A program made the position numbers and the translations under genes. Below, in pieces: positions 43,692-53,434 of a DNA stretch of 64,000 bases. How positions within the stretch are numbered: the first letter of the stretch is position 1; every line of letters begins with the position of its first letter. The notes beneath the pieces are model-generated. The model had not been told where the DNA came from. It did not search any database and saw only the letters and a program-made list of their open reading frames with translations. Origin of the DNA: Cecembia rubra (GTDB taxonomy: Bacteria > Bacteroidota > Bacteroidia > Cytophagales > Cyclobacteriaceae); NCBI RefSeq assembly GCF_003014575.1, contig NZ_PYGF01000002.1, positions 291,850-355,849 of the forward strand, in the 5' to 3' direction.

Positions 43692-44312
43692 ATGAAAATA
43701 TTGGTGCTTGATAATTACGATTCCTTTACCTACAACCTGGTTTATATCATCAGGCAGCTTGGTTATGGAAACCAAATGGATATTTACAGAAATGATAAAA
43801 TCACTTTGGAAAAGGTCGGTATGTATGATAAAATTTTATTGTCTCCAGGCCCTGGAATTCCGTCTGAAGCAGGAATTATGCCTGATTTGATCAAAAAATA
43901 TGCTGTTTCAAAGGATATTTTAGGTATCTGTCTGGGGCATCAGGCCATTGGGGAAGCATTTGGTGGGACGTTGACCAATTTGGCAGAGGTAGTACATGGT
44001 GTTGCTTCAGAAGTCAAAGTAGAAAATGATTTGCTTTTTGAAGGCTTGCCCGAAGTTTTTAAAATAGGGAGGTATCATTCTTGGGTAATTAATCCTGTTA
44101 CATTGCCAAATGAATTGGAAGTAATCGCCAGAACTCCAGATGAGCAAATCATGGGAGTGAGACATAAAACTCTTTCCATTAGGGGATTGCAGTTTCATCC
44201 AGAATCAATTCTGACAGAATATGGCAGCCAGATGATGAAAAATTGGTTGGAGTCGGGAGAAAAAGGAAGTGTAAATGAATCTTTGACAACTTCAATAAAA
44301 GTTCAGAAATGA
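43692..44312 (+). CDS. trpG: Anthranilate synthase component II (glutamine amidotransferase)
   Basis: 206 residues from the ATG at 43692 (MKILVLDNYDSFTYNLVYII); a frame extension to 43668 is unlikely. Class I amidotransferase: Cys80 in GICLGHQAIG, and His/Glu in GLQFHPESILTEYG. It supplies ammonia to TrpE and may also serve p-aminobenzoate synthesis. It lies 29 bp after trpE. Confidence 0.95.
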   Translation: MKILVLDNYDSFTYNLVYIIRQLGYGNQMDIYRNDKITLEKVGMYDKILLSPGPGIPSEAGIMPDLIKKYAVSKDILGICLGHQAIGEAFGGTLTNLAEVVHGVASEVKVENDLLFEGLPEVFKIGRYHSWVINPVTLPNELEVIARTPDEQIMGVRHKTLSIRGLQFHPESILTEYGSQMMKNWLESGEKGSVNESLTTSIKVQK

Positions 44313-44334
44313 AGGAATTGATAAAAGGAAAATT

Positions 44335-45348
44335 ATGAAAGAGATATTGAATCATTTGATTGAACACCGTACGCTTTCAAAGGAACAAGCCCGAGAGGTG
44401 TTGAAAAATATAGCAACGGGTAGTTACAACCAGAGTCAAATAGCAGCATTTCTGACTGTTTACTTGATGAGAAGCATTACCGTGGAGGAACTGGGTGGTT
44501 TTAGGGAAGCGATGTTGGAACTGTGTGTTCCCGTAGAAATAGATGAATATAATGCCATGGACTTATGTGGGACAGGTGGTGATGGAAAAGATACTTTCAA
44601 TATATCTACATTGGCTTCCTTTATAGTAGCTGGAGCAGGTCAGAACGTTGCCAAACATGGTAATACCGGCGTATCCTCTATTTGTGGTTCATCAAATTTA
44701 CTCGCACATTTTGGATATGAGTTTACCAATGACAAAGATAAACTCAAAAAGAGCCTTGATGATGCAGGGATTTGTTTTCTTCACGCCCCATTATTTCATC
44801 CGGCTATGAAAAATGTTGCTCCGATAAGAAAGGAATTAGGAGTAAAAACTTTCTTCAATATGCTTGGGCCCATGGTCAATCCAAGTTTTCCGAAAATCCA
44901 ATTGGTAGGGGTATTCAGTCTTGAATTGGCCCGATTATATGCCTATTTGTATCAGGAGTATGAGGGGAGGTTCAGTATACTCCATGCTTTGGACGGATAT
45001 GATGAGATTTCACTGACAGGAGATTTCAAAATGATTTCCAATGAAGGGGAAAAATTGCTTAGTCCCGAGAGTTTTGGACTACCAACTATTGTTTCTTCCT
45101 CTATCAATGGAGGTGAAACAGTAGAAGAATCTGCCAGAATATTTGATAATATATTAAAGGGGAAGGGTACCCCTGAACAAAGTGCAGTTGTGGTTGCTAA
45201 TGCCGCCGCAGCTTTGCTGACAGCAAAACCTGGACTCAGCAATGAGGAAGCTGTAGCAAAGGCCCAGGAATCTTTGTTTTCGGGCCAGGCTTTGAGGGTA
45301 TTCAATGCCTTAGTCAATCCTAAAACCAGTATTTCATTTGCTCAATAA
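44335..45348 (+). CDS. trpD: Anthranilate phosphoribosyltransferase
   Basis: 337 residues. Adds phosphoribosyl to anthranilate. The signatures are CGTGGDGKDTFNISTLASFIVAGAG, VAKHGNTGVSSICGSSN and RKELGVKTFFNMLGPMVNP. Length is standard. It is followed at 8 bp by the trpC start. Confidence 0.96.
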   Translation: MKEILNHLIEHRTLSKEQAREVLKNIATGSYNQSQIAAFLTVYLMRSITVEELGGFREAMLELCVPVEIDEYNAMDLCGTGGDGKDTFNISTLASFIVAGAGQNVAKHGNTGVSSICGSSNLLAHFGYEFTNDKDKLKKSLDDAGICFLHAPLFHPAMKNVAPIRKELGVKTFFNMLGPMVNPSFPKIQLVGVFSLELARLYAYLYQEYEGRFSILHALDGYDEISLTGDFKMISNEGEKLLSPESFGLPTIVSSSINGGETVEESARIFDNILKGKGTPEQSAVVVANAAAALLTAKPGLSNEEAVAKAQESLFSGQALRVFNALVNPKTSISFAQ

Positions 45349-45355
45349 AAATCTG

Positions 45356-46177
45356 ATGAATATTTTAGAAAAAATCATTGCATATAAAAAGACAGAAGTT
45401 GCTGAGAAAAGCAGTCTTGTTCCTACCAAGTTATTGGAAAAAAGTATCTACTTTGATTCCCAGGTGGTTTCAATGAAAAAATACATCAAAAGACCGGATA
45501 AAACTGGAATCATAGCTGAGTTCAAGAGAAAATCACCATCCAAAGGGGATATCAACACAAATGCGTCTGTGGAGACAGTTACCATAGGTTATATGCAGGC
45601 TGGAGCCTCAGCTTTGTCTATACTGACTGATAAAGAGTTTTTTGGAGGAAAAAATGAAGATCTTAGCTTGGCCAGAAAGTTCAATTTCTGCCCGATTTTA
45701 AGAAAGGACTTTATTGTTGATGAATACCAGATCATTGAAGCAAAATCCATTGGTGCTGATTGTATATTATTGATTGCTGCTGCATTGGAACCAAAGAGAT
45801 TGAAAGAATTGGCTGCCTTTGCCCATGGCCTTGGATTGGAAGTATTGATGGAAGTTCATGATAGTAAGGAATTGGATAAAAGCCTCAATGAGCACCTGGA
45901 TTTGGTAGGAGTGAATAACCGGAGTCTGAAATCCTTTGAAGTTTCCTTGGATACATCATTTGGCTTAGTGGAAAGAATCCCTTCTGAATTCTTAAAGATT
46001 TCAGAAAGTGGTATCTCCCATCCTGGAACCCTTTATGAATTGAGAAAAGCAGGTTTTGATGGGTTTCTAATCGGGGAAAATTTCATGAAATCAAGTAGGC
46101 CACATCAGGTTGCCCTCAATTTTATGAACGCTTATAGAAAAATATTGAAGGAAGTCGGTTTGGTTCAGGAAAAATGA
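45356..46177 (+). CDS. trpC: Indole-3-glycerol phosphate synthase
   Basis: 273 residues from ATG 45356 (MNILEKIIAYKKTEVAEKSS); an upstream TTG frame overlapping trpD is less likely. Motifs: IAEFKRKSPSKGDI, LSILTDKEFFGG, PILRKDFIVDEYQI (catalytic Lys/Glu), LVGVNNRSLKSF and SESGISHPG. Single-function enzyme, not fused to TrpF. It overlaps trpF by 4 bp. Confidence 0.96.
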   Translation: MNILEKIIAYKKTEVAEKSSLVPTKLLEKSIYFDSQVVSMKKYIKRPDKTGIIAEFKRKSPSKGDINTNASVETVTIGYMQAGASALSILTDKEFFGGKNEDLSLARKFNFCPILRKDFIVDEYQIIEAKSIGADCILLIAAALEPKRLKELAAFAHGLGLEVLMEVHDSKELDKSLNEHLDLVGVNNRSLKSFEVSLDTSFGLVERIPSEFLKISESGISHPGTLYELRKAGFDGFLIGENFMKSSRPHQVALNFMNAYRKILKEVGLVQEK

Positions 46178-46806
46178 AACTCAAAGTCTGTGGCATGTCA
46201 AATATCGGTAATATCCGGGAACTGGAAGACCAAGTGCAACCGGATTGGATGGGTTTGATATTTTATCCACCTTCCCCCCGATATGTTGGAGATCAACCAT
46301 TTCCTGGGATAACGGATATTTCCCTAAGAAAAGTTGGTGTATTTGTAAATGAATCCCGGGAATCTATCCAACAAAAAGTTAATGATTTTGGGCTGTCAGG
46401 TATTCAATTACATGGCGATGAAAATGTTGCGGAAGTGAAAGCAATAAAAGAAAGTTCAGGTTTGGAGATTTTCAAAGTTTTCAAAGTCATTGACAGGATG
46501 AAATGGACGGAATTGGAAGCTTACCTTCCTTGGGTGGATTATTTCCTCTTTGATACCTATACTCAGAATCAAGGTGGAAGCGGGCAGACATTTGATTGGG
46601 AGATTTTGAAAGATTACCCTTTTGAGAAACCCATAATATTGAGTGGAGGAATAGATGCTGATCAGGTGAATGAGATTTTGGAGTTAAAAAAACTGATTCC
46701 CCAATTAGCTGGAGTGGATATCAATTCAAGGTTCGAGGTTGAACCCGGAATTAAGAATATCTCCAAAGTGAAGAAATTTAAAGCGCAATTAAAAAAAATA
46801 GAATAA
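46174..46806 (+). CDS. trpF: Phosphoribosylanthranilate isomerase
   Basis: 210 residues. N-terminal KLKVCGMSNIGNIRELEDQV has the catalytic Cys, GIQLHGDENVAEVKAI and FLFDTYTQNQGGSGQTFDWEIL (catalytic Asp), and a C-terminal LSGGIDADQVNEIL phosphate site. Its ATG overlaps the trpC stop (ATGA), so translation is coupled. Confidence 0.95.
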   Translation: MKLKVCGMSNIGNIRELEDQVQPDWMGLIFYPPSPRYVGDQPFPGITDISLRKVGVFVNESRESIQQKVNDFGLSGIQLHGDENVAEVKAIKESSGLEIFKVFKVIDRMKWTELEAYLPWVDYFLFDTYTQNQGGSGQTFDWEILKDYPFEKPIILSGGIDADQVNEILELKKLIPQLAGVDINSRFEVEPGIKNISKVKKFKAQLKKIE

Positions 46807-46848
46807 TAAGGCTGACTAGGAAGTAAGCAGCACAAGCATAGGAATATT

Positions 46849-48027
46849 ATGATCAGAGTTGACGAAAAAGGCTTTTATGGAAAATTTGGAGGGGCCTATA
46901 TACCCGAAATGCTTCACCCCAATATAGAGGAGTTGCGTGAGAATTATGAAAAAATCATAGCTACAGAGGACTTTCAAAAAGAATTTAGAGCCTTGTTGAA
47001 GGATTATGTGGGGAGGCCAACGCCATTATATTTTGCCTCTAGGCTTTCTGAAAAACACGGGGCTAAAATCTACCTAAAAAGGGAAGACCTTTGTCATACA
47101 GGGGCACACAAGGTCAATAATACTGTAGGTCAGATCATATTGGCCAAGAAATTAGGAAAGAAAAGAATTATAGCTGAAACCGGGGCCGGTCAACATGGTG
47201 TGGCCACAGCTACGGTCTGTGCCCTGATGGGAATGGAATGTACGGTTTATATGGGGGCATTGGATATTCAAAGACAAAGACCCAATGTAGAAAGGATGAA
47301 GATTTTGGGAGCTAAAGTTGTGGCAGCTACATCTGGTTCGCAGACCTTAAAAGATGCCACTAATGAGGCTATGCGTCAATGGATCAATAATCCTGTAGAT
47401 ACACATTACATCATTGGCTCGGTTGTAGGCCCCCATCCTTACCCTGAAATGGTTGCCAGATTCCAATCTGTAATTTCGGAGGAAATCAAATGGCAATTAA
47501 AGGAAAAGGAGGGTACAGAAAATCCAGATTTGGTCATTGCATGTGTAGGAGGAGGCAGTAATGCAGCAGGAGCGTTTTATCATTACTACAATACCTCACA
47601 AGTACGGTTGGTAGCGGCAGAGGCAGCAGGATTGGGAGTCAATTCGGGAAAATCTGCGGCCACAACCGCTTTGGGAACACCGGGGATTTTACATGGAAGC
47701 AAAACATTGCTTATGCAGACAGAGGATGGGCAAGTAGTGGAGCCTCACTCTATTTCCGCAGGATTGGATTATCCGGGGATCGGACCAGTCCATGCGCATT
47801 TATTTGATATAGGAAGAGCTGAATTTGTAGCAGTGGAAGATGAAGATGCAATGAAGGCAGGTATTGAACTTAGCAGGTTGGAAGGTATTATTCCTGCAAT
47901 AGAAACAGCACATGCACTTCATGCACTGAATATGATTGAGTACAAAAAGGATGACATTATTGTAATCAACCTATCAGGCAGGGGGGATAAGGATCTGGAT
48001 ACCTATATCAAGTGGGGAGGTTATTGA
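46849..48027 (+). CDS. trpB: Tryptophan synthase beta subunit
   Basis: 392 residues. PLP-dependent condensation of indole with serine. PLP Lys88 is in [43 protein letters not shown] and [17 protein letters not shown] are also present. This is the common TrpB1 form. It lies 42 bp after trpF. A 232-bp spacer with a GA-rich repeat separates it from trpA, unlike the usual close trpBA arrangement. Confidence 0.97.
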   Translation: MIRVDEKGFYGKFGGAYIPEMLHPNIEELRENYEKIIATEDFQKEFRALLKDYVGRPTPLYFASRLSEKHGAKIYLKREDLCHTGAHKVNNTVGQIILAKKLGKKRIIAETGAGQHGVATATVCALMGMECTVYMGALDIQRQRPNVERMKILGAKVVAATSGSQTLKDATNEAMRQWINNPVDTHYIIGSVVGPHPYPEMVARFQSVISEEIKWQLKEKEGTENPDLVIACVGGGSNAAGAFYHYYNTSQVRLVAAEAAGLGVNSGKSAATTALGTPGILHGSKTLLMQTEDGQVVEPHSISAGLDYPGIGPVHAHLFDIGRAEFVAVEDEDAMKAGIELSRLEGIIPAIETAHALHALNMIEYKKDDIIVINLSGRGDKDLDTYIKWGGY

Positions 48028-48080
48028 GTGGAGAGAAGTGAGAGACGAGAAATTAGAGACAAGAACCAAGAAGCAAGACT
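48028..48080 (+). repeat. GA-rich repeat inside the trp operon
   Basis: Purine-rich plus-strand sequence directly after the trpB stop (GAGAGACGAGAAATTAGAG, then AGAACCAAGAAGC at 48062-48074). The 13-base word is identical to one at 21349-21361. The rest of the trpB-trpA gap (to 48259) has no gene or clear signal. Confidence 0.65.
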
Positions 48081-48259
48081 CAATTATCAAGGGACTTGAG
48101 ATTTTTGTCGGGAGATTTGATTTAGACTCGGTAATTTGTGGTAAGAATATTTATTGTTAAGGGAATCGGAACAAAGACAACTACGACAATAATGAGAACC
48201 ATGGCAACCATTTAGCAAGACTAACGGATTCAAAAACAAACATTAATATCCAGAAAAGG

Positions 48260-49033
48260 ATGAACAGAATAGATCACTTATTTGATAGAAAAAAAGAGCG
48301 GGTACTTTCTATCTATTTTACTGCTGGATTTCCTGACTTAGAGGACACATTGCCCATCATGCAGGCCATAGAAGATGCAGGTGCGGATATTATTGAGGTG
48401 GGAGTTCCATATAGTGACCCAATTGCAGATGGACCTACTATTCAGGAAAGCAATATGATAGCTTTGAATAACGGGATGAGCTTGAAAAAACTCTTCGATC
48501 AATTGAAGGATATGCGAAAAAAAGTAAGCCTTCCAGTTGTATTAATGGGTTATCTCAATCCAATAATTCAATATGGGATGGAAGAGTTCTGCAAGAAATG
48601 TCAGGAGTTGGGGATTGATGGACTTATAGTTCCAGATTTGCCCATGCAGCAGTATATCGATGAATACAAGGAAATGTTTGACCGATATGGTTTAAGGAAT
48701 ACCTTTTTGATTTCTCCCCAGACCAGCGAAAAAAGGATCAAGGAAATTGATGACTATTCCAATGGTTTCATTTATATGGTTTCTGCTCATGCTATCACAG
48801 GTGCAAAATCAGGTATTTCTAATGAGCAGATAGCTTATTTCGAAAGGGTGAAATCCATGGAGCTGAAAAACCCAAGGTTAATAGGATTTGGTATTTCTGA
48901 TGCTGAAACTTTTTCAACAGCTTCTCAATACAGCAATGGGGCTATCATCGGAAGTGCATTTATCAAAATTATCAAAAACAGCAAAGACTTGAAAAATGAC
49001 ATCAAGTCCTATATACAATCAGTCATTAAATAG
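48260..49033 (+). CDS. trpA: Tryptophan synthase alpha subunit
   Basis: 257 residues. Releases indole from indole-3-glycerol phosphate for TrpB. Catalytic segments: IIEVGVPYSDPIADGPTIQ (Glu and Asp), GLIVPDLPMQQY, FIYMVSAHAITGAKSG, and phosphate-binding GFGISDAETFSTASQYSNGAIIGSAF. Usual length. It is followed 3 bp later by the DAHP synthase gene. Confidence 0.97.
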   Translation: MNRIDHLFDRKKERVLSIYFTAGFPDLEDTLPIMQAIEDAGADIIEVGVPYSDPIADGPTIQESNMIALNNGMSLKKLFDQLKDMRKKVSLPVVLMGYLNPIIQYGMEEFCKKCQELGIDGLIVPDLPMQQYIDEYKEMFDRYGLRNTFLISPQTSEKRIKEIDDYSNGFIYMVSAHAITGAKSGISNEQIAYFERVKSMELKNPRLIGFGISDAETFSTASQYSNGAIIGSAFIKIIKNSKDLKNDIKSYIQSVIK

Positions 49034-49036
49034 ATT

Positions 49037-50056
49037 ATGATTATCCAGCTAAAAGAAAATATCAGTGCAAAACAAAAGGAAGCACTGATTCAGGAGGTAC
49101 ATGAAATCGGGTATAAAATCACAGAGGTAAAAACCCAGTTAGGTGATTATCTGATAGGGATTGGGAAGAAAGAATTTGATATCAGAAAAATCGGGCAAAA
49201 AGAAGGTATCGAAGATATTCATATTGTTTCTGATGAGTACAAATTGGTCTCCAAAAAGTGGAAAGTAAAACCCACTTCCATTGATCTTGGGGATGAGGTT
49301 TGCATCAAAGATGGGGATATGGCCATAATAGCAGGACCATGTTCCATAGAATCTGAGGAGCAGATCCGAAAAGTAGTTGCCCATTTAAAGGAAAATGGTA
49401 TTCGTATGATGCGTGGAGGGGTTTTCAAACCAAGAACCAGTCCATATGCATTTAGGGGAATGGGTATAGATGGACTGAAACTATGGTACAGCATTGCCAA
49501 AGAAGAAGGGATCAAGATTGTTACAGAAGTAATGCAGGTATCTCAAATTGAAGAAATGTATCCTTATACTGACATCTATCAAGTAGGAGCCAGGAATACC
49601 CAAAATTTCAATCTCTTGGATGAATTGGGAAAGGTAGATAAAGCTGTAATGATCAAAAGAGGGATTTCCGGCACGATTGAGGAGCTGTTACAATCAGCAG
49701 AATATGTGTTTTCAGGAGGAAATGAAAAGCTGATTCTTTGTGAGAGAGGCATTCGCACTTATGAAAAGGCAAGTAGAAATACATTGGATCTAAATGCTGT
49801 GCCTATCCTTAAATCAAAGTCTCATCTCCCTGTTATTGTAGATCCTTCTCATGGAATAGGGATTAGAGAATATGTTCCTCAGATGGCCTTGGCAGGAGTA
49901 ATGGCAGGTGCAGACGGAATCATTTATGAGACCCATGAAATTCCAGAAAAGGCTTATTCCGATGGGCAGCAGACATTGGATTTTTCCCAAAGTGCCCGTT
50001 TGGCCGACTGGATAAGGCAAACCTTTGCCATGCGTAAGACATTTGAACTGCTTTGA
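49037..50056 (+). CDS. aroF: 3-deoxy-7-phosphoheptulonate (DAHP) synthase, type I-beta
   Basis: First step of the shikimate pathway: phosphoenolpyruvate plus erythrose 4-phosphate. 339 residues: an N-terminal ferredoxin-like regulatory domain of about 75 residues (MIIQLKENISAKQKEALIQE...) and a KDO8P/DAHP synthase barrel (MAIIAGPCSIESEEQIRKV, MRGGVFKPRTSPYAFRGMG, KRGISGTIEELLQSAEYV, PVIVDPSHGIG). In Thermotoga the same extra domain mediates feedback by Tyr/Phe, which I infer may hold here. The gene is the last of the trp operon (3 bp after trpA). Confidence 0.95.
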   Translation: MIIQLKENISAKQKEALIQEVHEIGYKITEVKTQLGDYLIGIGKKEFDIRKIGQKEGIEDIHIVSDEYKLVSKKWKVKPTSIDLGDEVCIKDGDMAIIAGPCSIESEEQIRKVVAHLKENGIRMMRGGVFKPRTSPYAFRGMGIDGLKLWYSIAKEEGIKIVTEVMQVSQIEEMYPYTDIYQVGARNTQNFNLLDELGKVDKAVMIKRGISGTIEELLQSAEYVFSGGNEKLILCERGIRTYEKASRNTLDLNAVPILKSKSHLPVIVDPSHGIGIREYVPQMALAGVMAGADGIIYETHEIPEKAYSDGQQTLDFSQSARLADWIRQTFAMRKTFELL

Positions 50057-50080
50057 TTCTCCATTCACAAAATTTTATTT

Positions 50081-50118
50081 AAGAAGCAGTCGAAAATGCT
50101 TATTTTTGACTGTTTCTT
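50081..50118 (+). terminator. Terminator after the trp-aroF operon
   Basis: AAGAAGCAGTC (50081-50091) pairs with GACTGTTTCTT (50108-50118), 11 bp with one G-U, with further A/T pairing inside. It lies 24 bp after the DAHP synthase stop. Confidence 0.8.
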
Positions 50119-50228
50119 TGATGGTGTTTTAATGGATTAGAAAACATTTGATTGGAGATCAGAGTAAAAATAGAAAGGACTCACAGGTTTAGCATTAATT
50201 ATGTGAAGTCCTAAAACCCAAATATACG

Positions 50229-51011
50229 ATGATGAATAAACCCAAAGACTGGGTCTTCTCTGACCCGAGACTGAAAGTGATGAGGCAGGATTATGATGCT
50301 TATACAGAGGAGGATTTTAAAGTATGGAAAATTCTCTTTGACAGGCAGATAGTCAATTTGCCAAAAGCCGCTTCCAAGGCATATTTGGAAGGGATTAAAG
50401 AGATTAATTTTACTTCGGACCGAATTGCCGATTTTGAAGATGTCAATAAAAGACTCGCCAAAAGTACAGGTTGGTCCATACAGGTTGTCCCGGGTCTGAT
50501 TGATGATGATCTGTTCTTTGGACTGATGAACAATAGGAGATTTTGTTCATCCACTTGGTTGAGAAAAATGGAGCAGTTGGATTATCTCGAAGAACCAGAT
50601 ATGTTCCATGATGCCTTTGCTCACATGCCGATGTTGACCAATCAGCCCTACGTGGACTTTTTGGAAAAACTTAGTGGGATTGCCTTGAAGCATATTGAAG
50701 ATAAGTGGGCCATTGAGCTGCTTTCCAGGATATATTGGTTCACTATAGAATTTGGACTAATCAGAGAAGATGGGGAGTTGAAGATTTATGGTGCGGGAAT
50801 TCTGAGTTCTGCAGGAGAAACCAAATACAGTTTGTCCGATGAACCGGCGCATTATGAGTACAATGTCAAAAAAATCATGAATACTCCTTACTGGAAGGAT
50901 AAATTTCAGGATAAGTATTTTGTGATAGAAAGCTATGAGCAATTGTACCAATCAATTCCTGAAATTGAAGAAGTTTTGGAAGAAATGCTTTCTGAAGCAG
51001 CACAAAAATAA
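50229..51011 (+). CDS. phhA: Phenylalanine-4-hydroxylase (aromatic amino acid hydroxylase)
   Basis: 260 residues, the monodomain bacterial type. Converts phenylalanine to tyrosine with tetrahydropterin and O2. The iron ligands are visible: His127 and His132 in MFHDAFAHMPML, and Glu174 in YWFTIEFG. The second His motif has Ala where most homologues have Gly (FGH). FDDxLFFGLMNNRRF-like and YGAGILSSAGETKYSL segments match. It lies downstream of the trp operon terminator as a separate gene. With fahA (10587) it points to Phe/Tyr catabolism. Confidence 0.95.
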   Translation: MMNKPKDWVFSDPRLKVMRQDYDAYTEEDFKVWKILFDRQIVNLPKAASKAYLEGIKEINFTSDRIADFEDVNKRLAKSTGWSIQVVPGLIDDDLFFGLMNNRRFCSSTWLRKMEQLDYLEEPDMFHDAFAHMPMLTNQPYVDFLEKLSGIALKHIEDKWAIELLSRIYWFTIEFGLIREDGELKIYGAGILSSAGETKYSLSDEPAHYEYNVKKIMNTPYWKDKFQDKYFVIESYEQLYQSIPEIEEVLEEMLSEAAQK

Positions 51012-51154
51012 GTGTTGGGATAAAGAAGAACTCTGGATTTAATATTCAATTGAAAGGCGTTTGTGATCCCTTGACCACGAACGTTTTTTTATTCCAAATT
51101 AACATGATGATTTAGATTGGGAAGGCCCCGATCACTTGGTTTCAAAGAATTTGA

Positions 51155-51748
51155 ATGAAAGTAGCTGTAATAAAATACAATGCAGGAAACGTTCAATCCG
51201 TACTTTATGCATTGGAAAGGTTGGGCGCGGAACCAACGCTTACTGATGATCTGGAATTTATTTCGAGTGCGGACAAAGTTATCTTTCCCGGACAGGGAGA
51301 AGCTAGCACAGCCATGAAATACCTTCAGGAAAAAAAGCTGGATTTATTGATTCCTGAACTTAAACAACCCTTTTTTGGGGTTTGTCTGGGCCAGCAGCTA
51401 CTATGCGAGTTTTCTGAAGAAAATAATACTACTTGTCTTGGAGTTTTTCCTGTAAAAGTCAAAAGGTTTATCCCTCATAATACAGCAGAATTTAAAGTTC
51501 CCCATGTAGGCTGGAATAATCTCTATGATTTGAAAGGCACTCTTTTTGAAGGCTTGGATAATCATTCTTATGTGTATTACGTGCACAGTTTTTATTGTGA
51601 ACTCAGTGAGTTTACAATTGCCAAAACCCAATATATCCATGATTTTGCAGCATTGATGAATAAGGATAATTTCTATGCCATGCAGGCCCATCCTGAAAAA
51701 AGCAGTTTGGTAGGAGAAAGGATTCTGAAGAATTTTCTTGCCCTTTGA
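51155..51748 (+). CDS. hisH: Imidazole glycerol phosphate synthase, amidotransferase subunit
   Basis: 197 residues. Class I amidotransferase with Cys77 in GVCLGQQLL and His/Glu in MQAHPEKSSLVG. Delivers ammonia to HisF. It starts a plus-strand his block; hisG, D, C and B are not upstream of it. Confidence 0.96.
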   Translation: MKVAVIKYNAGNVQSVLYALERLGAEPTLTDDLEFISSADKVIFPGQGEASTAMKYLQEKKLDLLIPELKQPFFGVCLGQQLLCEFSEENNTTCLGVFPVKVKRFIPHNTAEFKVPHVGWNNLYDLKGTLFEGLDNHSYVYYVHSFYCELSEFTIAKTQYIHDFAALMNKDNFYAMQAHPEKSSLVGERILKNFLAL

Positions 51749-51835
51749 AAAAGTGTAGTGTCGGGAATGTTGTCTTCGGAACAAATTAAGTATTGATAAA
51801 AAAATTGGGGAGTAGCCCTGTTTACATTTAGAATC

Positions 51836-52555
51836 ATGGAAATAATACCCGCTATTGATATTATTGATGGAAAATGTGTCCGTTTGACCCAAGGAGACTA
51901 TGGTCAAAAAAAAGAATACCATGACAGTCCGATTGAAATGGCAAAAAGATTTGAAAATGCAGGTATTAAGAGATTGCATTTAGTAGACTTGGATGGAGCC
52001 AAACAAAAGAAAATTGTAAACAAAGAGGTTTTAAGGGCAATTTCGGAGGGAACCTCTTTAACAATTGATTTTGGGGGAGGGGTGCAATCGGACGCTGCCA
52101 TTGAAGAAGCTTTTGCATTAGGGGCCCATCAAGTTACCGGAGGTAGTATTGCAGTTAAAAACAAGGATTTGTTTGAGTCTTGGATTTCACGGTTTGGGGG
52201 GGATAAAATAATTTTGGGTGCTGATGCCAAAAACAGGAAAATCGCTATTTCTGGGTGGGAAGAAACAACTGAAATTGAGCTCATTGACTTTATCAAAGGA
52301 TACCATGCAAAGGGTATAAGTTATGTGATTTGCACTGATGTAGCCAAAGATGGTTTGCTTCAGGGTCCTTCTTTAGATTTGTATAAGGATATTCTATCTG
52401 AGATTCCGGGTATCAAACTTATAGCGAGCGGGGGAGTATCGAATGTAGATGATCTTGAAAAATTAGCTGAAATAGGAGTATTTGGAGCGATTGTGGGGAA
52501 AGCTTATTATGAAGGAAGGATCAGTCTTGAGCAATTGGCAGGTTTTACCCGATAG
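51836..52555 (+). CDS. hisA: ProFAR isomerase
   Basis: 239 residues, beta-alpha barrel. [22 protein letters not shown] is the phosphate-binding start, with [14 protein letters not shown] and [31 protein letters not shown] at the C-terminus. Isomerises N'-(5'-phosphoribosyl)formimino-AICAR ribonucleotide in histidine synthesis. It follows hisH after 87 bp. Confidence 0.96.
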   Translation: MEIIPAIDIIDGKCVRLTQGDYGQKKEYHDSPIEMAKRFENAGIKRLHLVDLDGAKQKKIVNKEVLRAISEGTSLTIDFGGGVQSDAAIEEAFALGAHQVTGGSIAVKNKDLFESWISRFGGDKIILGADAKNRKIAISGWEETTEIELIDFIKGYHAKGISYVICTDVAKDGLLQGPSLDLYKDILSEIPGIKLIASGGVSNVDDLEKLAEIGVFGAIVGKAYYEGRISLEQLAGFTR

Positions 52556-52656
52556 ACTTTAGGGAGGTAATTATAAAAATGTTTTAACATTAATAACTGT
52601 ACTGGCCGATGTCAATGTACTTTGCGCATCGTACTTGGTACCTGGTAGAATAAGAA

Positions 52657-53412
52657 ATGCTAACAAAAAGAATCATACCCTGCTTGGATATCAAAGATGG
52701 AAGGACTGTCAAAGGTGTAAACTTTGTTCAGCTTCGCGATGCAGGGGACCCTGTAGAACTCGCCAAAATTTACTCTGACCAAGGGGCAGACGAATTGGTT
52801 TTTTTGGATATAACCGCTACGGTGGATAAGCGGAAGACCTTGGCTGAACTTGTTACCAAAGTAGCCAAAGCTATCAATATTCCATTTACTGTTGGGGGAG
52901 GGGTTTCTACTGTGGAGGATGTAAAAGTGTTGCTTAATGCAGGAGCAGACAAGATTTCCATCAATTCAGCTGCTGTAAAACAACCCGGTTTAATCAATGA
53001 CATGGCTTTGGAGTTTGGTTCCCAATGTATAGTTGTTGCTATTGATACCAGGAATGTTGACGGGATTGATTTTGTCCATACCCATGGTGGCAGAAAACCT
53101 ACTTTGTTGAAAACGCAGGAATGGGCAAAAGAGGTCTGTGAAAGGGGTGCCGGTGAGATTTTATTGACCTCCATGGACCATGATGGCACCAAATCGGGAT
53201 TTGCCAATGAAATTACAGCAGAGATTTCTTATATGTTAAGTATTCCTGTAATTGCTTCCGGAGGAGCGGGAAGTATGCCCCATTTCAGAGATGTTTTTAC
53301 CTTTGGTAAAGCTGATGCTGCCTTGGCTGCCAGTATCTTTCATTTTAAAGAGATTCCAATTCCTGAGTTAAAAAACTACTTGGGACAGGAAGGTGTACCC
53401 GTAAGGATTTAA
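52657..53412 (+). CDS. hisF: Imidazole glycerol phosphate synthase, cyclase subunit
   Basis: 251 residues. [22 protein letters not shown] is characteristic of HisF; catalytic Asp are in PCLDIKDG and [11 protein letters not shown]. With HisH it forms imidazole glycerol phosphate and AICAR. It is separated from hisA by 101 bp without clear signals and is 22 bp before hisIE. Confidence 0.97.
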   Translation: MLTKRIIPCLDIKDGRTVKGVNFVQLRDAGDPVELAKIYSDQGADELVFLDITATVDKRKTLAELVTKVAKAINIPFTVGGGVSTVEDVKVLLNAGADKISINSAAVKQPGLINDMALEFGSQCIVVAIDTRNVDGIDFVHTHGGRKPTLLKTQEWAKEVCERGAGEILLTSMDHDGTKSGFANEITAEISYMLSIPVIASGGAGSMPHFRDVFTFGKADAALAASIFHFKEIPIPELKNYLGQEGVPVRI

Positions 53413-53434
53413 ACTGTCATAAAACCCTGAAAAA

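Noticed and set aside
51401-51979. 192-codon minus-strand frame
   Set aside because: Antisense to hisH and hisA, both unmistakable genes.
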